A DNA stretch of 64,000 nt from Rufibacter sp. DG15C (GCF_001577755.1 NZ_CP010776.1:2666001-2730000); one strand, 5' to 3'; numbered from the stretch's first letter, positions 25,987 through 34,160 are shown. A program made the numbers and translations. Notes: a model not told the origin generated them from the letters alone.

Positions 25987-26559
25987 ATGAGTAACACAAC
26001 CGAACAACATCCTCAAGAAGAAGAAAATATACAGCCAGAACACCATGAAGGGTTAGAAGCTCCCACGCCAGAGCATGAGGAGGAACTGATTGGGGAACCA
26101 GAAGAACCGGCGGCCGAAGACAAAAGCGCTTCTGAGGCCGACGAGCTGCGCGACAAGTACCTGCGCCTGCACGCCGAGTTTGACAACTTCAGACGCCGTA
26201 CCTCTAAGGAACGCCTGGAACTATTCAAAACTGCTAATCAGGAATTGATGGTGGCTTTAATCCCGGTGCTGGATGATTTGGAGCGCGCCCAAGCGGCTAT
26301 GAAGGACGCTCAGGATGTGAACGCGGTGCGCGAAGGCGTGGAGCTGGTGTTCACCAAGTTTCAGCACCTGCTTCAGCAGAAGGGCTTGAAACCGATGGAC
26401 GCCGTAGGACAGCCGTTTGACGCCGAGGTGCATGAGGCCATCACCCAGATTCCGGCGCCCAATGAAGACATGAAAGGAAAAGTTATTGACCAGGTGGAGA
26501 AAGGCTATTACCTCAATGATAAGGTAGTTCGCTTTGCGAAAGTGGTGATAGGAGCATAA
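25987..26559 (+). CDS. grpE: Nucleotide exchange factor GrpE
   Basis: A 190-residue cochaperone that releases ADP from DnaK. The first 50 residues are an acidic, proline/glutamate-rich low-complexity arm. The long helix follows (LRDKYLRLHAEFDNFRRRTSKE), then the four-helix bundle and the beta domain with MDAVGQPFDAEVHEAITQIP and KGKVIDQVEKGYYLNDKVVR near the end. The gene precedes dnaJ by six bases, the usual heat-shock pair; dnaK is not in the window. No CIRCE-like operator was seen upstream. Confidence 0.96.
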   Translation: MSNTTEQHPQEEENIQPEHHEGLEAPTPEHEEELIGEPEEPAAEDKSASEADELRDKYLRLHAEFDNFRRRTSKERLELFKTANQELMVALIPVLDDLERAQAAMKDAQDVNAVREGVELVFTKFQHLLQQKGLKPMDAVGQPFDAEVHEAITQIPAPNEDMKGKVIDQVEKGYYLNDKVVRFAKVVIGA

Positions 26560-26565
26560 ACAGCC

Positions 26566-27723
26566 ATGGCAACTAAGAGAGATTATTATGAAGTGCTAGG
26601 CATCTCTAAGGGAGCTAGCCAGGATGAGATTAAGAAGGCATACCGCAAGATTGCCATCAAGTTTCACCCTGACAAGAACCCAGACGACCCTACCGCCGAG
26701 GACAAGTTCAAGGAGGCCGCAGAAGCCTACGAGGTCCTGAGCGACGAGCAGAAACGTCAGCGCTATGACCAGTTCGGGCATCAGGGCGTTAACGGTGGCG
26801 GCTACGGCGGCGGGGGTGGCATGAACATGGAAGATATCTTCTCCCAGTTCGGCGACATCTTCGGTGGCGGCGGGGGAGGCGGCTTCGAAAGCTTCTTTGG
26901 TGGCGGCGGACAGCGCGGCGGCAAGAGAATGCGCAAAGGCAGCAACCTGCGCATCAAGCTCAAGCTGAACCTGGAAGAGGTAGCCAAAGGTGTTGAGAAG
27001 AAAATCAAGGTAAAACGCTACGAGTCCTGCCAGGCCTGCGACGGGAACGGTTCTAAGAACGGAACCGCCCTACAAACCTGCGGTACCTGCCAGGGCCAGG
27101 GCCAGGTGAAACGCGTAGTGAACACCATGCTGGGCCAAATGGTGTCTGCGTCTACCTGCCCTACCTGCCACGGTGAGGGCAAGATGGTAAGCCAGAAATG
27201 CGATGTGTGCCACGGCGAAGGCCGTCAGCTGCGTGAGGAGGTCATCTCTATCAACGTACCGGCGGGTGTGGCAGACGGCATGCAGCTTTCTATGAGCGGC
27301 AAGGGCAACGTGCCGGAGCGCGGCGGCATCCCGGGTGATTTGCTTATTCAGATTGAAGAAGAAGAGCATCCAACCCTGCGCAGAGACGGCAACAACGTCA
27401 TGTTTGAGCAGTACGTGAGCATTGTGGACGCTACCTTGGGCACCAGCCTGGAAGTACCTACCATTGAAGGCAAGGTGAAGATTAAGATTGACCCAGGCAC
27501 CCAATCGGGCAAAATCTTAAGGCTGCGCGGCAAGGGTATTCCAGAGGTGAACGGCTACGGCCGCGGTGACCAGCTGATTCACATCAACGTTTGGACGCCT
27601 AAAACCGTGAACGCCGAGGAACGTCAGATTCTGGAGAAACTCCGCGACTCCCCCAATTTCGCGCCAAACCCAGGCAAGAACGAGAAAGGATTCTTCGAGA
27701 AAATGAAGGAGTATTTTCAATAG
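26566..27723 (+). CDS. dnaJ: Chaperone DnaJ
   Basis: A 385-residue type I Hsp40. The J domain occupies the first 70 residues with the HPD motif in [12 protein letters not shown] long Gly/Phe region ([20 protein letters not shown]) is followed by four zinc-binding repeats, [24 protein letters not shown] and CDVCHGEG. Two substrate-binding barrel domains complete it. It delivers unfolded protein to DnaK and stimulates its ATPase. It is cotranscribed with grpE. A terminator plus repeat pair closes the operon at 27772-27844. Confidence 0.97.
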   Translation: MATKRDYYEVLGISKGASQDEIKKAYRKIAIKFHPDKNPDDPTAEDKFKEAAEAYEVLSDEQKRQRYDQFGHQGVNGGGYGGGGGMNMEDIFSQFGDIFGGGGGGGFESFFGGGGQRGGKRMRKGSNLRIKLKLNLEEVAKGVEKKIKVKRYESCQACDGNGSKNGTALQTCGTCQGQGQVKRVVNTMLGQMVSASTCPTCHGEGKMVSQKCDVCHGEGRQLREEVISINVPAGVADGMQLSMSGKGNVPERGGIPGDLLIQIEEEEHPTLRRDGNNVMFEQYVSIVDATLGTSLEVPTIEGKVKIKIDPGTQSGKILRLRGKGIPEVNGYGRGDQLIHINVWTPKTVNAEERQILEKLRDSPNFAPNPGKNEKGFFEKMKEYFQ

Positions 27724-27724
27724 A

Positions 27725-27758
27725 TAGTCGCGAGTCTAAAGTCGCAAGTTCTGAGTCG
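27725..27758 (+). repeat. Degenerate AGTCGC/GAGTC short repeats
   Basis: Imperfect direct repeats of an 8-12 base unit (AGTCGCGAGTC, AAGTCGCAAGT, TGAGTCG) directly after the dnaJ stop. Similar short tandem tracts follow or precede other genes here (24704, 31671, 34136). Confidence 0.5.
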
Positions 27759-27771
27759 ATTTAAGTATAAA

Positions 27772-27805
27772 CAACGGCCACTTTCCATTTGGAGAGTGGC
27801 CGTTG
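27772..27805 (+). terminator. Terminator hairpin after dnaJ
   Basis: CAACGGCCACTTTCC pairs with GGAGAGTGGCCGTTG. The T5 that should follow a terminator is supplied by the left arm of the adjoining repeat (27807-27844). Confidence 0.85.
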
Positions 27806-27806
27806 T

Positions 27807-27844
27807 CGTTTTTGGCTTGTTTTCTGGAAATCAGGCCAAAAACG
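27807..27844. repeat. TTTTTGGCCTG inverted repeat, copy 5
   Basis: Arms CGTTTTTGGCTTGTTTTC and GAAATCAGGCCAAAAACG. It starts two bases after the dnaJ terminator stem, 84 bases past the stop codon. Confidence 0.8.
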
Positions 27845-27912
27845 AAAGAAGCAAGCATTTGCACCGTGCAACAGTTTCCAGTAGCTTAGCCTAGGATTTA
27901 AACCACTTTGCA

Positions 27913-28830
27913 TTGCAACCAATTCTACAGATAAAAGGCGTCAGCAAGCAGTACGAAGCCCACAGAGCCCTCAACAACGTTTCCTTTGACGTGCCCATGG
28001 GGAGCATCTTCGGGCTGTTGGGGCCGAACGGGGCGGGCAAGACGTCGCTCATCAGAATCATTACCCAGATTACGGCTGCCGATGAAGGCCAAGTGTTGCT
28101 GGATGGCGAGCCGCTACGACCTGAGCACATTCAACAAGTAGGCTATCTGCCCGAGGAGCGCGGTCTTTATAAGAAAATGAAGGTAGGCGAGCAGTTAATT
28201 TACTTGGCTAGACTTCGGGGCTTGTCTAAAGCGGATGCCACCTCCAAAATTAAAATCTGGGCAGACCGCCTGAGCCTGCGCGAGTGGCTTACCAAAAGCG
28301 TGGAGGACCTGTCCAAGGGCATGCAACAGAAGGTGCAGTTTATTGCCACCGTCCTGCATGAGCCCAAGCTGTTGATTCTGGACGAGCCATTCTCGGGCTT
28401 CGACCCCGTAAATGCCAACATCATACGGGATGAAATCCTGAAGCTGAAGGAGCAGGGCTGTACCATCATCTTCTCTACCCACCGCATGGAGTCGGTGGAG
28501 CAGTTGTGTGACCACATTGCGCTCATTCATAAGTCTGAGAAAGTGCTAGACGGTAGCCTGCAAGACATAAAGGCCAAGTTTAAGAACCATTTGTATACGC
28601 TTGAGGGCGAAGGCAAACTGCTCATCACCTCGCCAGATTTCGAAGTCATCCAACAACAGCAGGAAGGCAACCACTTTAAGGCTGAGGTACAATTGGAGCC
28701 CAACATCAGCCCCAATGACTTGCTTCGCTATTTACTGGACCGGGTGGAGGTGCATTGCTTTCAGGAGAAGGTGCCTAGCATTCATGATATTTTCATTAAA
28801 ACCGTAACAGAGGAGGTGCACCATGGGTAA
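27913..28830 (+). CDS. ABC transporter ATP-binding protein (NatA-like)
   Basis: A 305-residue ATPase with Walker A GLLGPNGAGKTSLIR, Q-loop VGYLPEERGLYKKMK, signature LSKGMQQKVQFIATVLH, Walker B LLILDEPFSGFDPVN and H-loop FSTHRMES. GYLPEERGLY with a C-terminal accessory domain of about 90 residues is typical of the Na+-exporter/multidrug NatA group. The only available start is TTG at 27913, since the frame has no nearby upstream ATG and the ABC fold begins at once. The permease gene overlaps its end by eight bases. Confidence 0.92.
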   Translation: MQPILQIKGVSKQYEAHRALNNVSFDVPMGSIFGLLGPNGAGKTSLIRIITQITAADEGQVLLDGEPLRPEHIQQVGYLPEERGLYKKMKVGEQLIYLARLRGLSKADATSKIKIWADRLSLREWLTKSVEDLSKGMQQKVQFIATVLHEPKLLILDEPFSGFDPVNANIIRDEILKLKEQGCTIIFSTHRMESVEQLCDHIALIHKSEKVLDGSLQDIKAKFKNHLYTLEGEGKLLITSPDFEVIQQQQEGNHFKAEVQLEPNISPNDLLRYLLDRVEVHCFQEKVPSIHDIFIKTVTEEVHHG

Positions 28831-30133
28831 GATTTGGTTGATTTTTCAGCGCGAGTACCTGGTGCGGGTAAGAAAGAAAAGCTTCATTGTTATGACCATA
28901 CTGGGCCCCTTGCTCATGGCTATGGTGATGGTGATTCCCATCTGGTTGGCCACCATGTCAGAGGACGCCAAAGTGATTCAGGTGTTGGATGAGAGCGGCA
29001 TTCTGGCCAGTAAGTTGAAGTCTACCGAAGAGATAAAGTTTGTCACCGTGGGCGGCCCGGTGCAGAAAGCCAAGGAAGAGTACCTGAAAACCGAGGACGC
29101 GGCCTTGCTCTACATTCCTAAACTGAACTTAGACAAGCCGCAAGGCATTCAGCTGTTCTCCCAGAAAAGCGCCAGCATTTCTCTGGCTTCTAAGCTAGAG
29201 CGTCAGGTGCAGAAGGAGGTGGAGGCCATCAAATTCTCTAAGTCGGGCATTGACCAAAAGGTACTGGACCAGATTAAGACCGATGTCAACATCAGCACCA
29301 TTAACCTAAGCGCCGAGGGCGAGAAAAGCAGTAACGTGGGCGTGAACTCGGGGGCGGGCTTTTTTGGGGCATTTTTGATTTACCTGTTCATTTTCATCTA
29401 CGGCGCCCAGATTATGCGTGGCGTGATTGAAGAGAAGACCAGCCGCATTCTGGAGGTGATGGTGTCCTCGGTGAAGCCTTTCCAGTTGATGGCTGGTAAG
29501 ATTATGGGCATCGCCGCCGTGGGCCTCACGCAGTTCCTGCTCTGGATTATCCTTACTTCTACCATCACATCAGTAGTGTCCTCACAGTTTGAGCTGGACC
29601 GTTTCTCACAGGCCAACATTGGGCAGACCATGCAACAGATGGAAACTGAGAAGGACGCGACCCAAGCGCAGGAGGTGTCTGAGGTTTTGGGCGCGCTTGA
29701 CAACCTCAACGTGCCTTTGCTGGTAGGGTGCTTCCTGTTTTACTTTTTGGGTGGTTACTTGCTGTACGGTGCCTTGTTTGGGGCCGTGGGCGCGGCCGTC
29801 GACTCAGAAACCGACAGTCAGCAGTTCATGCTCCCCATCACCATCCCGCTCATCTTGTCCTTCATTGTGGCCCAGACCATTATCATCAAAAACCCGAACG
29901 GCGCCGTGGCTTTCTGGATGTCCATGATTCCCTTCACCTCGCCGGTGGTCATGATGTTACGCCTGCCGTTTGGGGTACCAGGTTGGGAACTGGCCTTGTC
30001 CATGCTGCTACTCATCTTCGGGTTCATTGGTACCACCTGGGTAGCCGCCCGCATTTACCGCGTAGGTATTTTGATGTACGGCAAGAAAGTCAATTACCGT
30101 GAACTCTCTAAATGGCTGTTTTATAAGGGTTGA
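28823..30133 (+). CDS. ABC-2 type permease (NatB-like)
   Basis: A 436-residue inner-membrane protein. It starts with the family signature IWLIFQREYLVRVRKKSFIV, followed by a first helix, a periplasmic domain of about 150 residues, and five or more helices from about residue 185 (FFGAFLIYLFIFIYGAQIMRG). GVIEEKTSRILEVMVSSVKP is the conserved coupling loop. It forms the transporter with the preceding ATPase. The substrate may be Na+ or a lipophilic compound, but this is not defined by sequence. A repeat copy lies 44 bases after the stop. Confidence 0.92.
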   Translation: MGKIWLIFQREYLVRVRKKSFIVMTILGPLLMAMVMVIPIWLATMSEDAKVIQVLDESGILASKLKSTEEIKFVTVGGPVQKAKEEYLKTEDAALLYIPKLNLDKPQGIQLFSQKSASISLASKLERQVQKEVEAIKFSKSGIDQKVLDQIKTDVNISTINLSAEGEKSSNVGVNSGAGFFGAFLIYLFIFIYGAQIMRGVIEEKTSRILEVMVSSVKPFQLMAGKIMGIAAVGLTQFLLWIILTSTITSVVSSQFELDRFSQANIGQTMQQMETEKDATQAQEVSEVLGALDNLNVPLLVGCFLFYFLGGYLLYGALFGAVGAAVDSETDSQQFMLPITIPLILSFIVAQTIIIKNPNGAVAFWMSMIPFTSPVVMMLRLPFGVPGWELALSMLLLIFGFIGTTWVAARIYRVGILMYGKKVNYRELSKWLFYKG

Positions 30134-30177
30134 TTTTAAAGATTTTAGATGATGACTCTAACCGTGTAGTCAATAGC

Positions 30178-30213
30178 CGTTTTTGGCCTAATTCTCAGAA
30201 ATGAGGCGAAAAT
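30178..30213. repeat. TTTTTGGCCTG inverted repeat, copy 6 (degenerate)
   Basis: Arms CGTTTTTGGCCTAATTCTC and GAAATGAGGCGAAAATC, with several mismatches in the right arm. It begins 44 bases after the natB-like stop. Confidence 0.65.
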
Positions 30214-30283
30214 CACATTGGCTTAGGTGTTATTAATGAATTATATGAAGTCTAGTTTTAGCTACAAGTAAGAAACAAATTAC

Positions 30284-30799
30284 TTGACAATTCTTTGGAT
30301 TGCAATCACTAGCGTTTTGGCAAGCGGGTTTGTAGGTGCATCTACAAATTTTATAAATGGATATGTAAGCCCTACCTATTACCGAAATATAATGGGCTGG
30401 GATTTCGAGGGAATTTGGGCCGCTAGTGTAGCACAAGGAATTTTTGAGGGGCTATTATATGGAATAGTTTTCACACTTATTTTCATTTTGACTATTAGTT
30501 TAGTCACAAAAGGCCAAGCGACTTTCAGGTTTGGGGCAAGCCACTTGTTAAGAATTATGGGCTTTGTGTATCTATCTTGGGTTATTGGTGGATTAATTGC
30601 AATCGGATTAGCGACATTAAGCCCTGATTTTTATACAAGAACATTCATAAATGTACCAGAAGACTTTGGACTAATGATCGGATATGCATGGGTTGGCGGT
30701 TCTATTTGGGGAGCTCTGTTTGGAGGACTCTTTGGGACAGTGCTAGGCGCGTTTAGTGTATGGACAAACTGGAAATCCTTGGAAGTTAATAGTGTCTGA
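30284..30799 (+). CDS. Small membrane protein of unknown function
   Basis: A 171-residue protein with about four hydrophobic segments (ILWIAITSVLASGFVGAS, LLYGIVFTLIFILTISLV, LLRIMGFVYLSWVIGGLIAIGLA, WGALFGGLFGTVLGAFSV). I do not recognise the family. An in-frame stop lies at 30269, so the TTG at 30284 is the first plausible start. Codon use is clearly more AT-rich than both neighbours, which suggests recent arrival. ChaN begins four bases after its stop, so they may be cotranscribed. Confidence 0.6.
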   Translation: MTILWIAITSVLASGFVGASTNFINGYVSPTYYRNIMGWDFEGIWAASVAQGIFEGLLYGIVFTLIFILTISLVTKGQATFRFGASHLLRIMGFVYLSWVIGGLIAIGLATLSPDFYTRTFINVPEDFGLMIGYAWVGGSIWGALFGGLFGTVLGAFSVWTNWKSLEVNSV

Positions 30800-30802
30800 G
30801 TT

Positions 30803-31675
30803 ATGAAAAAACTGCTATCTCTGTTATTGACTCCTTTGTTTCTAATGTCTTTTAAGACAGACAAGCCCGCTTATAGGCTATTCACTAGCAAGGGCAAGTC
30901 TATCACGTATGAGAAGATGCTGAAGGAGCTGGCGAAGGCGGACGTGGTCTTCTTCGGGGAACAGCATAATGACCCTATTGCCCATTGGTTGCAACTGGAA
31001 CTGGCCCAAGACCTGCACCTGCTCCATAAAGGCAACTTGGTCATTGGTGCCGAAATGTGGGAAACCGACACCCAGTCCGCGGTAGACTCCTTTCTATTGG
31101 ACCAATTAGCAGAACCTGCCTTTCTGGAGAGAAGCCGTGCCTGGCCAAACTTCGCTACCGACTATAAACCTATTCTTGCCTTCGCGAAGGAGCATCAAAT
31201 CAAAGTGATTGCCACCAACGCCCCGCGCAGACTAGCCCGAGTAGTGGCTAGAGAAGGACTGAAAGGCTTAGATGCTCAGCCGCAAACAGAAAAACAATGG
31301 TTGGCGCTGTTGCCACTTATTGTAGACATGGAACTGCCGGGCTATAAGAAAATGCGCGGCATGTTTGGCGATTCGCACGGCGCCTCGGCCTCGGCTAGCC
31401 AGATTATTGAAGCCCAAGCTCTAAAAGACGTGACTATGGCTCAGTTTATCCACCAGAACCTGAAACAGGGTCAGCGCTTTCTGCACCTCAACGGCTCTTA
31501 TCACTCAGACCACCACGAAGGCATTCTCTGGTATTTGAAACGACTTCGGCCGGAGTTAAAGGTGATGACTATTTCCACCGTTTCGCAAGGGCAGTTAGAC
31601 AAGCTGGAGAAGGACCATCTGTCAAGAGCTGACATTGTTTTAGCTGTGCCTACCACTATGACAAAGACTTATTAA
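30803..31675 (+). CDS. ChaN-family protein (haem-binding/Tiki-like)
   Basis: A 290-residue exported protein with an N-terminal hydrophobic signal (KKLLSLLLTPLFLMSF) lacking a clear lipobox Cys. VVFFGEQHNDPIAHWLQLEL and VIGAEMWETDTQS are the conserved ChaN/Tiki motifs with the metal/haem-site His and Glu. FATDYKPILAFAKEHQIKVIATNAPRRLARVVAREG and FLHLNGSYHSDHHEGILWYL follow. Members bind haem or act as metallopeptidases. It ends in front of a convergent Fe-S carrier gene. Confidence 0.88.
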   Translation: MKKLLSLLLTPLFLMSFKTDKPAYRLFTSKGKSITYEKMLKELAKADVVFFGEQHNDPIAHWLQLELAQDLHLLHKGNLVIGAEMWETDTQSAVDSFLLDQLAEPAFLERSRAWPNFATDYKPILAFAKEHQIKVIATNAPRRLARVVAREGLKGLDAQPQTEKQWLALLPLIVDMELPGYKKMRGMFGDSHGASASASQIIEAQALKDVTMAQFIHQNLKQGQRFLHLNGSYHSDHHEGILWYLKRLRPELKVMTISTVSQGQLDKLEKDHLSRADIVLAVPTTMTKTY

Positions 31676-31748
31676 TGTGCTAATAACTTAATGTGCTGAA
31701 GTGCTATTGAAGAATTTGAGAATGAGCAGATTTGAGAATGTGAAAATG
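31671..31748 (+). repeat. Degenerate short tandem repeats after the chaN-like gene
   Basis: Two small families occur in succession: TTAATGTGCTAA/TTAATGTGCTGAA (31671-31707) and GAATTTGAGAATG/GATTTGAGAATG (31711-31748). They start at the stop codon and end just before a long inverted repeat copy. Confidence 0.55.
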
Positions 31749-31760
31749 TAGTCAAGTTGT

Positions 31761-31797
31761 CGTTTTTAGCCTGATTTCCAGAAAACAGCCCAAAAAC
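31761..31797. repeat. TTTTTGGCCTG inverted repeat, copy 7
   Basis: Arms CGTTTTTAGCCTGATTTCC and GAAAACAGCCCAAAAAC. It sits between two convergent genes and directly abuts the hairpin at 31798-31826. Confidence 0.75.
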
Positions 31798-31826
31798 AAA
31801 AGGCCTGCTCATAGAGCAGGCCTTTT
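31798..31826. terminator. Bidirectional terminator between convergent genes
   Basis: AAAAGGCCTGCTC pairs with GAGCAGGCCTTTT with a three-base loop. On the plus strand T4 is in the stem. On the minus strand the hairpin is followed by TGTTTTTGGG from the adjoining repeat. Confidence 0.85.
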
Positions 31827-31846
31827 GACTATAAAAGAAAGGAATG

Positions 31847-32197
31847 TTATGCAGAGAAGGAGCTTCCGCAACCGCAGGTGCTTTTGGCTTGAGGGTTATT
31901 GAAGACAAATCCGCGGGCGTTCAAGCCGTCCTGGAAGTCTACCTCCATGCCTAGCACATACATAGCGTGCTTCTTGTCCATGATTAACTGAACACCGTCC
32001 AGCTGGAAAATCTCGTCGGCGTCTTTGGGCTTGTCAAAACCCAGCAAGTACGACATGCCTGAGCAACCGCCGCCTTGTACCCCAATCCGGAGACCGTACT
32101 CGGCCGGAACGTTCTTATCTTTCAAAATCACTTTCACCTCTGCCAATGCGCGTTCGGTGAGTGAAATAGGAGCTGTTTTTACAGTTGTGCTTTCCAT
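31847..32197 (-). CDS. A-type iron-sulfur carrier (IscA/ErpA/HesB family)
   Basis: A 116-residue protein that delivers Fe-S clusters to target enzymes. The three cluster cysteines are visible: one in GVQGGGCSGMSYLLGF and two in the C-terminal STCGCGSSFSA. The start is the ATG at 32197, because a -7 box at 32219-32226 covers the longer frame's start and the shorter form opens with the usual acidic/Thr N-terminus before ISLTERALAEVKVIL. It is a single gene, and no isc/suf partners are in the window. Confidence 0.93.
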   Translation of the reverse strand: MESTTVKTAPISLTERALAEVKVILKDKNVPAEYGLRIGVQGGGCSGMSYLLGFDKPKDADEIFQLDGVQLIMDKKHAMYVLGMEVDFQDGLNARGFVFNNPQAKSTCGCGSSFSA

Positions 32198-32218
32198 AGT
32201 AAATTGGCTTATGCGTGG

Positions 32219-32226
32219 CAAAGGTA
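32219..32226 (-). promoter_or_regulatory. -7 promoter box for the Fe-S carrier gene
   Basis: On the minus strand TACCTTTG matches TAnnTTTG, 22 bases before the ATG at 32197. This placement decides the start codon. Confidence 0.6.
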
Positions 32227-32351
32227 CTAAAAACTAGGCTGTTTTTATAAATCAGCGCTATACTATAAGTAACCTGAAAACCGGTAAAATGATTCAGTAA
32301 AACGTTCTTCGTTTTTTAACGATATTTACACCACAAACCTTCGCCAAATCT

Positions 32352-32888
32352 ATGACTTTAGATACCTCATCCTTGCTGTTGCTTCTTGCCCTAAGCCTCA
32401 TTCCAGCCTTATTAGTAGGCGGCGGCATGTACCTGCTCACCCAGAGGTACATGGAGCGCGATTACCGTAAGCGCCTCCTGGAGATTCGCCTGAAGAACAG
32501 CGACGTCATCCTTCCCATCAGGCTGCAGGCCTATGAGCGCGTGATTTTGTTTTTAGAGCGCATCACGCCCAGCAATCTGCTCATTCGCGTGAGCCCTTCG
32601 GGCATGACGGCCCCTGAGTTCCAGGCTCAACTGTCACAGGAGATTAGAGCCGAATATACCCATAACCTGTCCCAGCAACTGTACATGAGCGAGGCGGCCT
32701 GGCAACAAGTGAAGAAGGCGAAGGAAGACGTGGTGACCATGATTAACCAGAACTACCAGGCCCTACCCGAGAACAGCCGCGGCACCGACCTGGCCAAGCG
32801 CGTCTTGGAAAACGTCCTGCATAATGACATTGACCCCACCGCCCAAGCCCTCCAGTTCCTGAAAAGAGAATTGCACGAGATTTTCTAG
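32352..32888 (+). CDS. Conserved Bacteroidota membrane-anchored protein of unknown function
   Basis: A 178-residue protein with one N-terminal helix (SLLLLLALSLIPALLVGGGMYLL) and a largely helical cytosolic domain: RKRLLEIRLKNSDVILPIRLQAYERVILFLERI, then FQAQLSQEIRAEYTHNLSQQLYMSEAAWQQVK and a C-terminal LQFLKRELHEIF. I recognise it as a family widespread in Bacteroidota (possibly DUF7935) but no function is known to me. It is monocistronic and followed by a strong hairpin. Confidence 0.8.
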   Translation: MTLDTSSLLLLLALSLIPALLVGGGMYLLTQRYMERDYRKRLLEIRLKNSDVILPIRLQAYERVILFLERITPSNLLIRVSPSGMTAPEFQAQLSQEIRAEYTHNLSQQLYMSEAAWQQVKKAKEDVVTMINQNYQALPENSRGTDLAKRVLENVLHNDIDPTAQALQFLKRELHEIF

Positions 32889-32907
32889 GTAGCTATGATT
32901 GCTTAAC

Positions 32908-32954
32908 AAACACGAAGGCCCTGCTTTACTGGTTAAAGCAAGGCCTTCGTGTTT
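32908..32954. terminator. Long terminator hairpin between convergent genes
   Basis: AAACACGAAGGCC-TGCTTTA pairs with TAAAGCA-GGCCTTCGTGTTT with a small bulge. It lies 20 bases after the plus-strand stop and 48 bases from the convergent methyltransferase gene's end. Confidence 0.85.
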
Positions 32955-33001
32955 AAAGGGAAAATGCATTTGAATACTTACAACGCATAAGCTATAAGGA
33001 A

Positions 33002-33805
33002 TTAAACCTTCACCATGTTCAAAGAATACATCATGGGCAGTTTCTCGTCCATGCCTTTGATGCGCCAAAACCCGTCTGTGCCCTGCTCCATGTTGGCAAA
33101 ACAGTTATAGTAAGAATAAGGCAGTTCTTTAAATTCCACCAACTGCAGACCTTGTTTGAGTAAAGCTGTCATAACTTCGCTCAAGGCGTGGTTCCAGGAG
33201 TATTCTGTGTATTGGATAGGCGCGTCCCGGTCGGTGTAGGTGCCGGTTGATTCTTCAATGATTGGGCCGCCGGTGTTAAAGTACGGGTATTGAATATAAC
33301 TGAAGTTGTTGTCAAACATCCAGACCGCGGGGTGAAACTCTGCTATGAAAAACGTGCCGCCGGGCTTCAGGAAATGGTTTATTACTTCAGCCCATTTATC
33401 CAAATCTGGCAACCAACCAATGGTGCCGTACGAAGTGAACACTATATCATACTCGCCTTGCAGGTGTTGTGGCAGGTCATAGACGTTACAGCAGACAAAC
33501 TCAGCGTCCAGGCCCAGTTGCTGGTTTAACTGCTGCGCCAGTTCAATGGCCGCGTCTGACAAATCTACGCCCGTGGCCTTGGCGCCCAATCTTGCCCAAG
33601 AGAGCGTGTCCTGCCCAAAATGACATTGCAGGTGCAGCAGCTTCTTGCCTTTAACATCGCCTAAAGCCTCTAACTCCAGCGGGTTTAAACTGGTTTTTCC
33701 CTTCTTAAAAGCTTCTACGTCATAAAACGCAGAGTCTTTGTGGACACCCGTTCTCAGGTTCCAGGCATGTCTGTTCTGGGCAATGTAGTCTGGTTGGGCT
33801 TCCAT
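33002..33805 (-). CDS. Class I SAM-dependent methyltransferase
   Basis: A 267-residue cytosolic protein. Motif I is KLLHLQCHFGQDTLSWARLGAKATGVDLSDAA, with the acidic residue at the end of beta 2 (VTGVDLS-type). VCCNVYDLP and DIVFTSYGTIGWLPDLDKWAEVINHFLKPGGTFFIAEFHP cover motifs II to IV. The C-terminal region carries WNHALSEVMTALLKQGLQLVEFKE. A small-molecule substrate is likely but unknown. The start lies three bases inside a copy of the long inverted repeat, so the leader is part of that repeat. Confidence 0.9.
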   Translation of the reverse strand: MEAQPDYIAQNRHAWNLRTGVHKDSAFYDVEAFKKGKTSLNPLELEALGDVKGKKLLHLQCHFGQDTLSWARLGAKATGVDLSDAAIELAQQLNQQLGLDAEFVCCNVYDLPQHLQGEYDIVFTSYGTIGWLPDLDKWAEVINHFLKPGGTFFIAEFHPAVWMFDNNFSYIQYPYFNTGGPIIEESTGTYTDRDAPIQYTEYSWNHALSEVMTALLKQGLQLVEFKELPYSYYNCFANMEQGTDGFWRIKGMDEKLPMMYSLNMVKV

Positions 33806-33807
33806 GG

Positions 33808-33845
33808 CGTTTTTGGCTTGTTTTGGTGAAAATAGGCAAAAAATG
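33808..33845. repeat. TTTTTGGCCTG inverted repeat, copy 8
   Basis: Arms CGTTTTTGGCTTGTTTTGG and GAAAATAGGCAAAAAATGG. It is one of three copies not placed near a gene end. It lies just upstream of the methyltransferase ATG. Confidence 0.65.
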
Positions 33846-33865
33846 GAAAATGAGGATTCATTCCA

Positions 33866-34097
33866 TTTTTGTCATCCTGAAAGGACCTTGTGGGCAAGCT
33901 GCAGAGGCGCTAAAGTAAACGCAGATTCTCCCCTTGAGGGGAGCGAAGAGGGGTGTTTACATCAGAAGGTAGATTGAGAAGAAGATGGAAATGCGTGGGA
34001 GACAAGGCAGTGCCTGGTCTCTCCAAAGGAGAAAGTAATAGCACTTAATCAAACGCCTGTCTAGTTCGCCCACAAGGTCCTTTCAGGATGACAAAAA
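33866..34097. mobile_element. MITE-like element with perfect 30-bp terminal inverted repeats
   Basis: The left end 33866-33895 (TTTTTGTCATCCTGAAAGGA then CCTTGTGGGC) is the exact reverse complement of the right end 34068-34097. The 172-base interior has no gene and includes short hairpins such as CTCCCCTTGAGGGGAG (around 33930) and GAGAC...GTCTC around 34000-34022. The flanks TCATTCC and GGAGAATGA are also partly complementary. Size, perfect ends and absence of coding capacity fit a miniature inverted-repeat element mobilised in trans. The remaining 60 bases before dinB hold CAATCA short repeats. Confidence 0.7.
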
Positions 34098-34135
34098 GGA
34101 GAATGATTTTGATGTGATAGTCCTTCTAGCTAGCA

Positions 34136-34160
34136 TCCAACAATCAGCAATCAACAATTA
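34136..34160 (+). repeat. CAATCA-type short repeats after dinB
   Basis: Imperfect direct units (CCAACAATCAG, CAATCAACAATTA) sit at the 3' end of dinB, overlapping its stop codon by a few bases. They are of the same kind as the tracts at 27725 and 31671. Confidence 0.5.

Noticed and set aside
33866-34097. Full insertion sequence
   Set aside because: The interior is only 172 bases and has no transposase frame.
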